Assembly: GCF_009727055.1 (NCBI RefSeq)
Contig: NC_052354.1
Span: forward strand, 48,469,465 to 48,533,464
From: Benincasa hispida
Lineage: Eukaryota; Streptophyta; Magnoliopsida; Cucurbitales; Cucurbitaceae
Direction of reading: 5' to 3'
DNA length: 64,000 bases
The position numbers were made by a program, and so were the translations under genes. Positions 23,420-35,593 of this stretch are shown piece after piece (positions within the stretch are counted from its first letter, which is position 1; each line of letters begins with the position of its first letter). The notes beneath the pieces were generated by a model. The model worked only from the letters and a program-made list of their open reading frames with translations. It was not told the DNA's origin and searched no databases.

Positions 23420-24989
23420 TACCAGGACCAAAAAATAAGTCACTTTTACTTTATAACGTTGTTTTTTATTTAAGACTGACTTTTTCAAATCGATGACCTA
23501 GGTAACTCGACCTGAATCCTAAGCTAACTATGAACTCCTGTTTATTTAGAATTATTTTTAGATTTGCATAGGTGAGGATTGGCTTATCAACGCCAGCTCA
23601 ATAAGCCTCCTATTTCAAGGGTAAGACCAGGTAGATAGCTGAGGACATAGGGTGCAAGACGAAATTCACTCCTACCTATCTCTAGGGATAGTAGAGAGGT
23701 TGTTCTCTTAAATACTGGTTCCAAGTCTTGAATAAGGGGCACCACCCTCTCATTGGCCCAAGAGGAACTTGATGTAATGATTGGATCACAAACCTGTTGT
23801 TAATTAGAGGATCAATGACACTTAAGGAGCAAGATATAATTTTGAGGGTAAAACAGCATTAGACCCAGCCATTATTACGAACAACCAGTGATGGGTCGAC
23901 TTACTGATTATAGTTAAATCGAGTGGACAAAAATATATCTATAGTGAGGAGAGTGTAACCATCGAGGTATAGTGGTGCATCTTGGTGGTTAACAAATATT
24001 GATTAATTCGGATTGAAGAGTTTAACCGATTAATCTCAAATCATTGGAGTTCATGATCTGTAGATCCATAAGGTCCCCCTACTAGATTGTAAAAGATTAA
24101 ACCTTAGATTAGAATATTGAGCGAATTTGAAACATTCCAATTCGAAATTGGGGTTTGGAATTTGAAAAATTCAAATTTCAATTTAGGGTTTAGACATTTA
24201 TAATTGATATAATTAATGTTTAAATTAAACGTATTTGGAGAGTTCAATGTATTTAAATATTAATTTAAATATTGATTTAAATATTTAATTACATGAATAT
24301 GGATTCATGTTTGAATTAGGTGTTTTGTTAATTTAATATCTGATATTAAATTATTATTATTTAATTAGTTAAATTTATTTAATTTATTAAATTATTATTA
24401 TTTAATTAGTTAAATTTATTTAATTAATTAAATAAATTAGTTTCATTTTAAAAGGGAATAAATTCAATTTTTTGAAATCAAATTTAAATTAAATTTGATT
24501 TATTTTTAAATTAAATTTTATTTTAAAATGAAAATTGAGAATTTAAAAGGGTTTTAAATTTTCATAGTGGAATTATCCAACATTTGATGTTATTAATGGA
24601 TTAATCCCAAAATCAACAACTAACCCACTATGTTAATGCCATTTGAAGTGTCAAATGACTGAAAAACTTAGTGCTTGCATGTTTATGTAATACTTCAATT
24701 TTTGGAAATTTCAGCAAAAAAATATTTGAGCTCTAAAACCCTCTCCAAACTACTTCCAATTCCCTCTCAATTGAGAGTTCCACAACGAAAATCCAAGACT
24801 AATAATACTAGAGAAGATTCACTTGATAGTCTATTGAAAATTTGAAGGTCAAATTCGTGGAGAGCAGAAGGATTAAGGTAGAATTCTTCAAACGTAATGA
24901 ATTGAAACCCTTGTATGTGAAAAGTTGTTTTTAAGCATGCTTGTAACTCAAATTAAGTGTAATTAGAGTGCTTAATGATTCTGTTTGCA
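23411..24989 (+). mobile_element. 5'-truncated copia LTR fragment, forward orientation
   Basis: Starts inside an LTR (tatgcaattcgtttgtataa matches tatgcaatgagtttgcacaa at 26605) and follows LTR order to about 24989: gacctaggtaact, gagaggggttt-like, gtggacaaaaatatatct, gtccataaggtcc. It joins directly to gag on the left, implying that the rest of pol and the start of this LTR were deleted or replaced. Confidence 0.65.
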
Positions 24990-25195
24990 ATACCTCAATA
25001 CCCTTTACAAGCTAGGAAGGGGACCTAATGGACCTGCATCAGAAGCTCCAACGATGTGAGATTAATTAGCTAAACTCATTAACCAAATTAATCAATATTC
25101 GTCAACTGTGGGTATACTTCACTAAAGACCCACAGCTGCACTCTTCTCACTACAAATATGTTTCTGTGTCCAGGATATAGACCAATAACAACAAG
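24990..25195 (-). mobile_element. Inverted copia LTR fragment
   Basis: About 205 bp that is the reverse complement of LTR sequence equivalent to about 27085-27300: plus strand reads acctcaatacccttta, ggacctaatggacctgca, taaccaaattaatcaatat, aaagacccacagctgcactc. It sits between a forward LTR fragment and the reverse-transcriptase relic, showing an inversion or template-switch type rearrangement. Confidence 0.7.
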
Positions 25196-26011
25196 TTAGC
25201 TATGTCTCAAGCAACTTATATAGATAAGATGTTGATTCGATATTAGATGCAGAACTCTAAGAAGGGTTCATTTCCTTTCAGTCATGGAATTCACTTGTCT
25301 AAAGAACAGTGTCTTGAGACACCTCAAGAAGTTGAGGACATGAGACGTATTCCCTATGCCTTAGTTATGGGTAGCTTAATGTATGCTCTGCTCTGCACTA
25401 GGCCTAACATTTGTTATGCAATGAGAATATTCAGTAGGTACCAGTCTAATCCAGGGTTAGATGACTGGATTGCGTTTAAGGATATCCTCAAGTATCTTAG
25501 GAGAACGAGGGACTATATGCTCTTATATGGAGTTAAGGATTTGATCCTTACGAATACACGAACTCTGATTTCCAAATTGACAAGAATTCTAGGAAGTTCA
25601 CATCAGGATCAGTGTTCACCCTGAACGGGAAAGCTGTAGTATGGCATAGCATCAAGCAAAGATGTATTGCAGACTCAACCATGGAGATTGAGTATGTAGT
25701 TGCTTGTGAAGCAGGAAAGGAGGCAGTTTGGTTAAGGAAGTTCTTAAGTGATTTGGAAGTTGTTTTAAACATGAACTTGTCGATCACCTTATACTGTGAC
25801 AACAATGGAGTTGTTGCCAACTCAAAAAGGACCTCGTAGCCACAAACGCAGAAAGCACATTAAGAGGAAGTATCACCTGATACGAGAGATTGTACCACGA
25901 GGAGATGTGATCATCACAAAGATCGCTTTGGAGCACAACATTGTTGATCCATTTACGAAGGCTCTATCGGCTAAAGTGTCCGAGAGTCATCTAGAGAATC
26001 TAGGTCTATGA
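25195..26011 (+). pseudogene. Ty1-copia reverse transcriptase C-terminus and RNase H, decayed
   Basis: Reads LAMSQATYIDKMLIRY then a stop at the following codon, resumes at 25247 and includes GSLMYALLCTRPNICYA, RYQSNPGLDDW and LKYLRRTRDYMLLYG. After a frameshift near 25560-25612 it continues KAVVWHSIKQRCIADSTMEI, VWLRKFLSDLEV and ITLYCDNNGVVANSK, then after a second shift RKHIKRKYHLIRE and IVDPFTKALS. These are the ordered landmarks of copia RT end and RNase H. Integrase and the catalytic YVDD part of RT are absent. Confidence 0.9.
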
Positions 26012-26151
26012 GATATATCCATTGGGTAATCTAGGGCAAGTAGAAGATATGTAATGAGCATGAGTTTCCCTAGTTTATTGTATTTTACTTTGTATTTGTA
26101 ACATCCTCGTTGTTCCATGTAATGTACATCCCACTAACTAGAGTTTTAGTT

Positions 26152-26163
26152 CAAGTGGGAGTT
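26152..26163 (+). other. Polypurine tract of the copia element
   Basis: The purine-rich AAGTGGGAGTT sits directly before TGTTGGG, the LTR start at 26164; this is the usual copia 3' arrangement. Confidence 0.75.
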
Positions 26164-28190
26164 TGTTGGGTTTTATGCCCTAAAACTCGTAGATAGTGAA
26201 TGTAATTAAATGATCGTCAATAATAAATAGTTATTAATGTTTTTATCAATAAGTATTATTGATGGTTTATTTAATTTTGTTTTATTAACCCTAAAATCCA
26301 ATAAACTAACATCTTAGGTTGTCTTATGAGTCTTGAACTGTATGTGGAGACATATAAGGATTGATGTTCAAGATACAGCCTAAAGGGTCTATAGTATAGA
26401 GATAAGGTTGGGTACTTTATCCTAGTAACACTATGGATAAGACCCAGTTTGTATTTGGTACAAACGCAGTGAAACAATGCGTTCATGTAGGAAACACATG
26501 AGTAGGGGTATCCCTGTCTCTTATACAGCACAAGATGTGTATAAGAGACAGCAAACGCAGTGAAACAATGCGTTCATGTAGGAAACACATGAGTAGGGGT
26601 ATCCTATGCAATGAGTTTGCACAAGACCGGACCATGAAATAGTAACCACTAATTGTAACTCTGTTGTCTAGTTTCTATTGTAATATGATGACCTAGGCAA
26701 CTTAGTTTTTCTTTTAAGTATATTATGAATTCCTATTCACGAGGGATTATCCTTTGATTTGTATGGGTGAAAGCAGTTAGTTTGTCGACTCAATATGCCT
26801 ACCATTTTGAGGATAAGACTGAGTGGGTTGTTGGGAAAATAATCATACAAGATGGATTTCACTCCTTCCTGACTTATGGGTAAGTAGATGAGTGTTCCTT
26901 TAAGTGGTGTCTCGGAAAATTGAACAAAGGGCCCTACCCTCTCACTGGACCGAGAGGGGTTTTTGTTTAATGGTTGGACCATAAACAGATTGTTCATTAG
27001 ATGAGCATTTGTACTTAAGGATACAGAGATAACCCAGGGGCAAGACATTAATTTGACCCAGTTGGTGTTACGAACATTCGTGAAGGACTAACTTGCTATT
27101 ATTGGTCTATATCCGTGGACAGAGAAACATATCTGTAGTGAGAAGAGTGCAGTTGTGGGTCTTTAGTGGAGTGTACCCACAGTTAACGAATATTGATTAA
27201 TTTGGTTAATGAATTTAGCCAATTAATCTCACGTCGTTGAAGCTTCTGATCTATAGGTCCATTAGATCTCCTTCCTAGCTTGTAAAGGGTATTGAGGTAA
27301 TTTTTCATTAAATTGAATTTGAAATGTTCAAATTAAGAATTGGGAATTTTTTAATGTAAGTTGATACATTTTAATATAAAGTTTAATTTTAGACTTTATT
27401 ATTAATTTTGGATATGATTCAAAATTAATAAATGAGATAACAAAATATTTGAAAGGAGTTCAAATATTAATTTAATATGAATAAGATTCATATTGCAAAC
27501 TGTATGTTAAAAATAATGTGCATTAGATGCACATTAAAACTATAGGTTAAGTGAGAGAAATGTTTTTAAATATGATTCAAATAGGAAATTAAATTAAATA
27601 TGTGATATTTAATTGGATAATTAATTAATTGAAGAATGAATGAATGAATGAATGAATGAATGAATTTTGAATTTAATTAAATCGATTAAATCAAAACTAT
27701 AGATTAAATTTAATGTACATTAGATGCACATTAAAACTATAGGTTATGTGAGAGGAAATAATTTAATTATGATTTAAATTATCATTTAATTAAATATTAT
27801 TTAATTAATTAATTTATTTTATTTTACTTAAACAAATTAACTCCCAATTTTAGGGAAGTTACGACTCACCACCCCTTTCTCTAACAAAAGGGTTTTGTTT
27901 TATAGAGGGAAGAGATAGCTCTCAAGGTCTCTATGTGTGTTTTCTTCTTCCTGAGAAAAGAAAAAATAAATAATTTTGTGATATTCCCAAATCCCAAAAG
28001 AGAGAGTTCCACAATTCTCCATAGCCTCGATTCCCTGCAAGAATAGGGAGGTTTCCAAGTGGTGATGCTCAATACCAATTCAACAGAGAAATTCTACAGA
28101 ATCGTCCAAAGGTTTGCAAAGTAGGGTTTCTTCCCTGTATAATTAGTCTTTTTGGGAATTGCATGCTTAATCAATATTACCTTTTATTCC
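26164..28190 (+). mobile_element. 3' LTR of the rearranged copia element
   Basis: Begins TGTTGGGTTTTATGCCC immediately after the polypurine tract and is homologous to the other copia LTRs in the window. It contains a (GAAT)n tract (27634-27665) and repeated blocks acattaaaactataggtta. The 3' edge is unclear because the sequence runs into the DUF1985-type relic near 28200. A library-adapter artefact with a 53-bp duplication interrupts it at 26514-26604. Confidence 0.75.
26514..26551. other. Sequencing-library artefact: two Tn5 mosaic ends back to back
   Basis: CTGTCTCTTATACA (26514-26527), a 5-nt spacer, then AGATGTGTATAAGAGACAG (26533-26551). The second is the full 19-bp Tn5/Nextera mosaic end and the first its truncated complement. 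The 53 bp before (26461-26513) are repeated exactly after it (26552-26604). This is foreign to the plant and should be masked. Confidence 0.95.
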
Positions 28191-28222
28191 AATGCAAAAT
28201 TGTTTTATTTTTAAATGCCAAT

Positions 28223-30830
28223 TTAGAAAATTTGAAATGGTTCTGTTTTTTGGCTTCCATTGTGCCTTAGTAATTTCATCCCTTTAAGGAGCTCACTGTA
28301 TCTAATTGTAAAAAAGGACAAAGATTGTAAACTTACGTCACACTCGACCCATGAACTTGGTTCGGTCAATTCTTGAAAAATTGACTTGGATAATGGCCGA
28401 AATGCATTTTCTCGAACCCCATGGTTCATATTCTTATCGGCAATCCAATTTATCATTTCCATAAATACAGCAGGTGGAACCTCATGCATCAAAGAGTATT
28501 AGATCATTGCTTTAAACAGTTTCATAGGTACTCCAGGGAGAAGGTACTTAATCGATGGACATTCCAAAGGAAGTTGTAACTTACTTTCCTTCTATTTTGT
28601 TATTTTCTTCTTTGGTTTGGCCAGAGGTGTGTACTTGTTAACAATCTTTCTCTTACGAGTGGTTTTTCGACTCTCGATCATAACCTACTAAAATACAATA
28701 AAATGATGAACATGTCGAATAACAAATATGAAGAAAGAGATACTCTAATCACATAAGGATCATACCAGTGAATCGAGATATATGGTGTCAGACCGTGCGA
28801 TAGGCAATGGCTCCAACAGGAATTGTTTCTCAGAAGGTAGAGGTTCAATGTCCTCTCTACTCGTATCTAGAGGTGGAATGATAGTGGGAAAGGCAGTGGT
28901 TGAGGTATCAAGGTGAGAAATAGACGAAGATGTGATATCAGGCTCTGTGGGTAGAAGAGTGCTAAGTGAGGTCCTGATATCAGGCTCTACAGATGGAAGA
29001 GCAATGGGTGAGGTGGATGTATTAAGTTGTACAAGTGAGGTAGATGACTGAGGTAGAGGTGGGGTGGGTGACCTAGGTAGGGGTTGGATGGGTGACCGAG
29101 GTAGGGGTGAGACAGATGACCTGGGTAGAGGCTGGGTGGGTGACGTAGGTAGAGGCTGGACGGGTGACTTATGTAGAGGTTGGGTGGGTGACCGAGATAG
29201 AGGAGAGATGGGTGACATAATGACATCATGGTCTGTCTGTGGAGTGGGTGACCTCGTTGCCTCAAACAACATGGAACCCTTCATAGACTATAATAGAGAC
29301 ATAATGGCTGACAATTGTGTTTTGATGTCTCTCGTGTTTCTTTCAAGGTTCGATATACGGCCATCTAAACTTAATATTAAGTTGTCAATACACCACAGGT
29401 ATATATACAGAAGGATCAACATAGGCTCCTTCCCTACAACCTGAAACATCAGGCTCAGGACGATCCTCCTCGGGCTTAGAACGCTCTTTCTCAGGCTTAG
29501 GACATAAATGGCCCACCAGCACTTCATAAAACATATCCTCGTTGGGGGTGTAAGTGGACTAGTAAATGTTTATGTCATCATCAGATTCGTCGTCCCTCAC
29601 TCCACCTTCGGCATTATCCTATTCATCACCTTCCCCAGCTTCTGAACTATCTTTCCCATTCGAACTACTTCCACTTTCTGAACTACTAAAGCTTCCCAAA
29701 ATCCTGACATCGAAATGTACTTATCTTACGGCCCGTCTATCAACTGGGGTGTCTCAAAACTCCTTCTCAGCATCAGACATGACAAGACCCTTTTTTGCTT
29801 TTATCTGAATTAACAATCCAACCCAGTAAGATGGTTAGTGTCTATTTAAAACCAAATAAACATAATGTGGCTAGATTACACTTACATGTTGAGACTAAAA
29901 AATGTCTCTCTCGAGTACTTTGAATGATACTAAGTGGGAGCATGACCACCATAATATACGAGGCACAACTACCTTGCTCTTTTGAGTGGCAATGTTCCCC
30001 ACTACCGATGATAGGATCTCATACATCCACACCTAAATATGAAACAACACATATTTATAACTATGTTAATGTTCAACCAAAGATAAACTTCACACCTGGA
30101 ATGCTTGAAGAAATCTACGCAGTGAGTACTTCACAACATAATTTTTATTTCCTCTCACCTTCTCCTTGTATTAACCAACCTTATCATTCAATGAAGTCTT
30201 GAGGGCATCGAGTGTCCTCTCCCAAATAATTGTACCTCAATCTAAACTGTTACAATAATCTATATCCTCGACATCTTCAAATGAAGTACGATCAACTACA
30301 CTTTTCTACTTGTTCTTTCTTATCATTACAACCTCCATGTAATACACTAAGGTGATTTTAATAGCATCATCATTTTTCAAACTCCAAATTCTTCTATTCT
30401 TCTTTTAGTAAATTCAGGTGGAATGCGTATGAAGTCAATCGATTACCAAAGTACCTTGTTGCAAGTTCTTGTGAGACCTCTTCACTCTGAACAACTTGCG
30501 TAGGAGACCACCACAAATCAGTAATCAACAAAAAATTGTCTTTCGAAAATGTGATGACCTTTCCTCTAACAAAGAAGCTAATCGAGTTCTCTCTTTGCTT
30601 CTTCACTTTCCTCAACAACATATGATGGATAAGTGGGTTGTTGAATACGAGGTCAATCTCTAAAAATCGCTAAAAAACTATTCTCTTGGGTATCTCTAAC
30701 TGCCCTCTGATAAGTTTCTCCTTCACAATCTTATTGGCATTCACAATGTGGTCTAGGCTCATTACTTGTCCGGGAAACCTATCAACTTTACTTATTTTCA
30801 AAGCTTTTGACAGATGTGAACATTTAATCT
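28223..30830 (-). pseudogene. DUF1985-type gene remnant (as carried by Ulp1-bearing Mutator-like elements)
   Basis: Read on the minus strand from about 30660: FNNPLIHHMLLRKVKKQREN, SISFFVRGKVITFSKDNFLL, ATRYFGNRLTSYAF, then after stops DDAIKITLVYYMEVV. This order matches the DUF1985 domain of plant Ulp1-like transposon-borne genes. Further on lie a coiled-coil-like segment (ISNLERNTRDIKTQLSAI, about 29290-29390), a Pro/Ser repeat region (28990-29260) and a segment EMINWIADKNMNHGVREN (28400-28470). Several in-frame stops make it a relic. The Ulp1 protease part expected downstream is missing where the copia LTR begins at about 28200. Confidence 0.6.
29040..29262 (-). repeat. Degenerate 30-bp tandem repeats coding Ser-Pro-x-x-Pro-Leu-Pro
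   Basis: About seven units of 30 bp. On the minus strand they encode repeated SPTQPLPRSP-like decapeptides. The period is a multiple of 3, so all units stay in one frame, typical of a low-complexity linker in a former coding region. Confidence 0.75.
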
Positions 30831-31282
30831 ATCAATTAACAAGTTCTTAAAAAAATCAGTAACTATACATACTATTAAAGTCTCACTATAATCGCTTTAG
30901 CTTGTCTCGCTCTTGCCTATTATTCTCCCGTCAATCTCGCTTTCGCATATATCACTCTCACCCATCTCGCTCTCCCCATTGTCCATCTCGTTGATCTCAA
31001 TCTCACCTATATATCTCTCATAAAACTTGCTCTCACCTTATAAGGCTCTCACTATATCTTCTTCATCCTCAACCCACGAAGAACACATCGAAACTCAAAA
31101 TAAAAATAGATGTGACCGATTACTAAACCCTAAAACCCACAGAATGTGCCGGCCAATTCCAACCCAACGAAATCTAAATAGACATAACACAACATGCATA
31201 ACAAAGTTTAGATTCACTTATCCAAGAACTTCAATTGCGGCAACAGATGGATGATGATTTGCGACACTTCTACACGATAATT

Positions 31283-31905
31283 TTTAGCGAAACCTCAAAA
31301 GCTCTGAAGAACACAACTTCTCTAGAGCTCTGAAGATCTAAAGATATATTAAAGCTCTAAAGATTTAAGTTCCTAAGATCCAAGACTTAAGTTCCCATAA
31401 TCCAAATACTGAAGCTCCCAAATATTGAAAGTCAACGCTCTCAAGCTCTCAAGTGCTGAAAACTGAAGCTTTTCAAGTTTCGAAGACTAAAGCATTCAAA
31501 TTTTGAAGAACTGAAGATCTAAACTATTTGAAACTTCAAAGATTGGAAGACTTCAACAAATTAATTGTATCTTCGCAGCCTACAAGTTGAAGATTCAATC
31601 TCCTCAAACTTAAGAAAAGGTTCACAAGCAGATCAACAAGCCACAGGCCAATCCAAGCTAATCAACAAACCCAAAGGCTGCTCCAAAAAGATCAACAAGC
31701 CCAAAAGTCAATAGTTCAAGAAATCATCAAGCTGAAAGGCCGATCATCTAAAAAAATCAACAAACTTAACATTAGAGTTTACTTTTGGAGAGAGAGCATT
31801 AAAAGATTATATATTAGAGATTGTACTCATTATACTAAAATAAATACAAATACAAAGTTCAAATTCCACGAAATAAATTTCTCTGGAAATCTCGTGTGAA
31901 GAGTT
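31283..31905 (+). mobile_element. 5'-truncated LTR of a Ty3-gypsy element
   Basis: Matches the 3' two-thirds of the LTR at 38675-39579: aacacaacttctct, several agctctgaagat variants, atcaacaagcc repeats, ttaacattagagtttactttt, attagagattgta, aaattccacgaa and aatttctctg. The first third of the LTR is missing. The downstream tttggcacgctcggcggga (31912-31930) occupies the place of the leader. Confidence 0.7.
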
Positions 31906-31965
31906 TGGCACGCTCGGCGGGACAATCTCTACTTTTCATCTCTTTCTCTACAACAAAAAGAAGTC

Positions 31966-33488
31966 ATGGTATCTAAAAACAACATTTTCAAAACTTTAAG
32001 CGATGTTTACATGAAAATAATTACTCAAAGTCGTTCTAAGGAAATTCAACGATCTAAAGAGTAGCCACCCTTTGAGGTTGCAAAGAATATATAGGAGCAA
32101 CTGTCGAAATTAACAAACAGCGAAATTTTCATCAAAGAGAATCCATTGTCTAATGAAGCCACTTCATCTTCTAACAATCAAGCAAAGAAGCTTCAAAACC
32201 CAATCTAGTGTCAGTCATGATGACAGGCGTGGGTACATAAAAAGAAAGAATGGCTAAACTAGAAAAGAAGGTGAGCAAACGAATGAAGACAATCGAAGAA
32301 AGAAATTATGAAATGGCGTCTCTAAAGAATTATATTGAAAGTCATGATGCTGCTAAATCAAGCCAAGCACCTGCTGTTAAGGATGACGATAAAGGGAAAA
32401 CAATCTTGCAAGAAAACCAACAACAACAATCAACTTCAATTGCTTCGTTATCAGTGCAATAATTGCAAGATATGATCACAAACTCTATTAGGGCCTAGTA
32501 TGGTGGTCCTTATCAAAGTTCTCTCTTGTATTCTAAACCATATACAAAAAGAATTGATACTTTAATAATGCCAACCGGATACCAGCCACCTAAGTTTCAA
32601 CAACATGTTGCTCATTTCATCAAAATATGTAAAAATGCTGGAACATAGAGGGACTTATTGGTCAAATAATTTGTTCAAATATTGAAAGAAAATGCTTTTA
32701 ATTAGTACACTGACCTAGAGTCTGAGTCAATTGACAACTGGAAACAACTTGAAAAAGAGTTTCTAAACCGCTTCTTCAGCATAGGCAAATGTTAGTATGT
32801 TCGAGCTTACCAACACCAAGCAACGAAAAGGTGAACTCATTATTGATTACATAAATCGCTAGAGAGATGCAAGTCTAGATTGCAAAGACCGTCTCACCAA
32901 ATTATCTGTTGTTGAGATGTGCATTCAAGCATGCATTGGGGACTTCTTTACATTCTTCAAGATATAAGGTCTCGCACCTTTGAAGAGTTAGCTACTCGCC
33001 TCCCATGATATGGAACTGAGTATTGCTAGTCGAGGAGACAAAACCATTTTAGTCCCTAACATAAAGAATGAAGGAAATGATGGTGAGACGACTTTAGAAG
33101 ATGTCAATTTAGCCTCTCTTAAATCATCCTTCAAAGGAAAAGACAAGAAACCTGAAAGGTGTCAAGATGTGAAATACGTCACTTAACTTTACAAGAAAGA
33201 CAAGAAAAAGTCTATCCTTTTCTGATTCTGACATTTCTGACATGTTAGAACAGCTACTAAAAACCCGGCTGATTCAACTTCCTGAGTCTAAAAACCAAAA
33301 GAGATGCAAAAAGTCGATGATCTAAACTACTGTAAATATCACCGAGTCATCAGTCAACCAGTGAAAAAATGTTTCATTCTAAAAGAATTAATTCTAAGAT
33401 TAACTCAAGAAGGAAAAATTGAGCTTGAAGTTGATGAAACGACTCAATCAAAGTATGCTACAATAACAACAAATGTTGCAATCAAATG
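31966..33488 (+). pseudogene. Ty3-gypsy gag, decayed
   Basis: Fragments in order: MAKLEKKVSKRMKTIEERNY (from 32250), LQDMITNSIRA, LLYSKPYTKRIDTLIMPTGY, TDLESESIDNWKQLEKEFLN (32710-32775), then a zinc-knuckle-less tail ending near 33488. The central part is the plant retrotransposon gag domain. Stops and frameshifts are frequent. The same gag in the opposite orientation is at 41157-42520. Confidence 0.75.
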
Positions 33489-35593
33489 AACTTTACAAGT
33501 TCATATCATATCAATGTCGAAGAAGCCAATCATTCAAAAGAAATCAAGCAAAGAACTTCTGTCTTCTATCGTATTAAGCCTACAACTACTCGGTCTTCAA
33601 TCTTCCAAAGATTGGGTATAGTAACGAGAAAAGAAGAAAATCAATGTTTAATGTTGCCTTTCACTCGAACTTCAGCTTTAAAAAGGCTAAGTGTCTTCAC
33701 ATCAAACAGAGATTGAATTTTGCCATCTGTTTTTTATTGTCTCAAACTAACAAGCGATCAACATGAAACAAAGATGAGAACCTTGAAGGCAAAATCATTT
33801 TGTGAAGGAAACAATGACGATAAAAGTCACAGTTTTGTCCCTTCACGAATGAAGAGGAGGTTGTCGTTAAGCCAAAACTCATCATATTGGCAAATCCTAC
33901 AAATGAAGAAGAGGATCAAAGCCATGATGAAAGTAAAACTTCTAAAATACAAATGTAATAGCTCCTTATTATAAGAGCCTACACTGCATGTTGCTCTTGA
34001 CCCATGACCCATATGAGTTTAAACGGTGAATGGCAAAAAAGAAAAAAAAAAATTGAACTACATTATGACTTGATCTCTTACTTCAAGGGTATGTAGGCAA
34101 CTTAAAGAAATCTAAGTTCAGTTAGGAAAATACTGTCACGAAACAATAGGGATGCCACGACCACCCAACTGTGGCATTACAAAGTTGATATTGTTAATCC
34201 TCAATGCAAAAAATGAAACTCCAAATTAAAGATTTTCATCTTAAATGGGGGCATACCAACAATTTGGGAGCAGGGCAACAAATTCAAGATGTCCATCCCT
34301 AGTAAGACAGGATACAGTAAATTGAAGAAATACGCTACTTTGCACAAAACTACACAAATAGAATGCATACAAAAAAGGTCTTCACTAAAGAAGATCGATC
34401 TTGTCCTCGCTATCTTAAATAAATAAGCCTCAAGTGTTGGTTGTCACTCGTTTCAAGATTAAGGCATCATTTGCTTAAATTCTAGCACTTCATCTTCAAC
34501 ATTGGGGCTACGCTCACTTAAAGTGGCATTCCATCTTCAAAGTTCAAGATTGGAAACTGCTTCACTTCATTTCAAGTTCAGTGTGGATGGCTCTACTTCA
34601 TCTTCAAGTATGATATGATTGGTTTCGCTTTGCTTACTCAAGTATGGAGGCTTCAACGACGCATCTTCAAAATCAAGTGGGGAGGATTTACCAATGTTTC
34701 ATCAAACTTATGTTTGAAGAGTTCGGTGATGCTTCATCAAGCTCAAGTTCAGAGGATTTGTCGAGGCTTCTTCAAGTTTAAATGTGAAGGATTCGCCAAT
34801 ATTGCATCATGCTTAATATTGAATTTTTTCGATGTCAGGTCAGATGCTCAAGTCACAAAGCCAAATCTGATGCGGGAGGCACAAAGTCAAAGGTGGAATT
34901 CGATTCAATCCTCTCTAAGGTCAAAAGTCGATTCAAACATCTCCAAGGTCAAAATAAAATATTGGTGCAATCGCAAATCATTTAGACCTCTCTAAGGTCG
35001 AAATAAAATATCAGTGCGATCGGCGGATCATTCAAACCTCTCTAAGGTTGAAATAAAATATTGGTCCAGTCGCCAGCTACACATCAAGCACCAGAGCATC
35101 GGGCGACGACGAATGACCTCGATGAGCAACAGTGACTTGTGGGTCTCAATAATAGTTGTCGGTAAAAAAAATGGCTAGAAGTTGAGGAGACGGTTGGCAT
35201 TCCACCACTGAAGACGACGCAGACAATAATGGCAGAATCGTTGGGTGTCGGTAACAATTACAAAAGAAAATGCAGCAAAATCGGAGGGATTTTCCGATGA
35301 TGGCAATTAAGGTGAAAAGAGAAGCCGATTTCGACAATATGATTCAGCCAATTCTGCTTCAAGATCAAGTTTTCGTATGCTGAAGAAGTCGGAAAAAAAA
35401 AAAAGGAAGAAGATAATTCAAGTAAAAAGTGCAAGGAAGGAAGTGAGTTAAAAAAAAATAAACCCAAAGTGGACTCACGAGTTATAAAGCCTTGTTCAGA
35501 TGTGTAAGCTGATATACATACAAATATGTGGACATGAAAGACTCAAGAATGCAAGTGGAGTTATTCTCTTTTTGGTTGGCAGAAGAGAAACTA
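33489..35593 (+). mobile_element. Internal, pol-less part of the gypsy element
   Basis: No protease, reverse transcriptase or integrase motif is recognisable. The purine-rich aaatgggggca at 34231-34241 could be an old polypurine tract. The stretch 34440-34830 contains many short variants of cttcaagttcaag, and 34938-35085 holds a 50-bp tandem repeat. The part to 35593 runs up to the inserted solo LTR. Confidence 0.5.
34938..35085. repeat. 50-bp tandem repeat, about 3 units
   Basis: Units starting at about 34938, 34988 and 35038 share ctctctaaggt, aaataaaatat and ggtgcaatcg-like words at a regular 50-bp spacing. Confidence 0.75.

Noticed and set aside
29064..29444. 126-aa plus-strand open frame rich in GDLGRGWVGD-like repeats
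   Set aside because: It is the antisense of the Pro/Ser tandem repeat in the DUF1985-type relic; the repeat simply lacks stops on the other strand.
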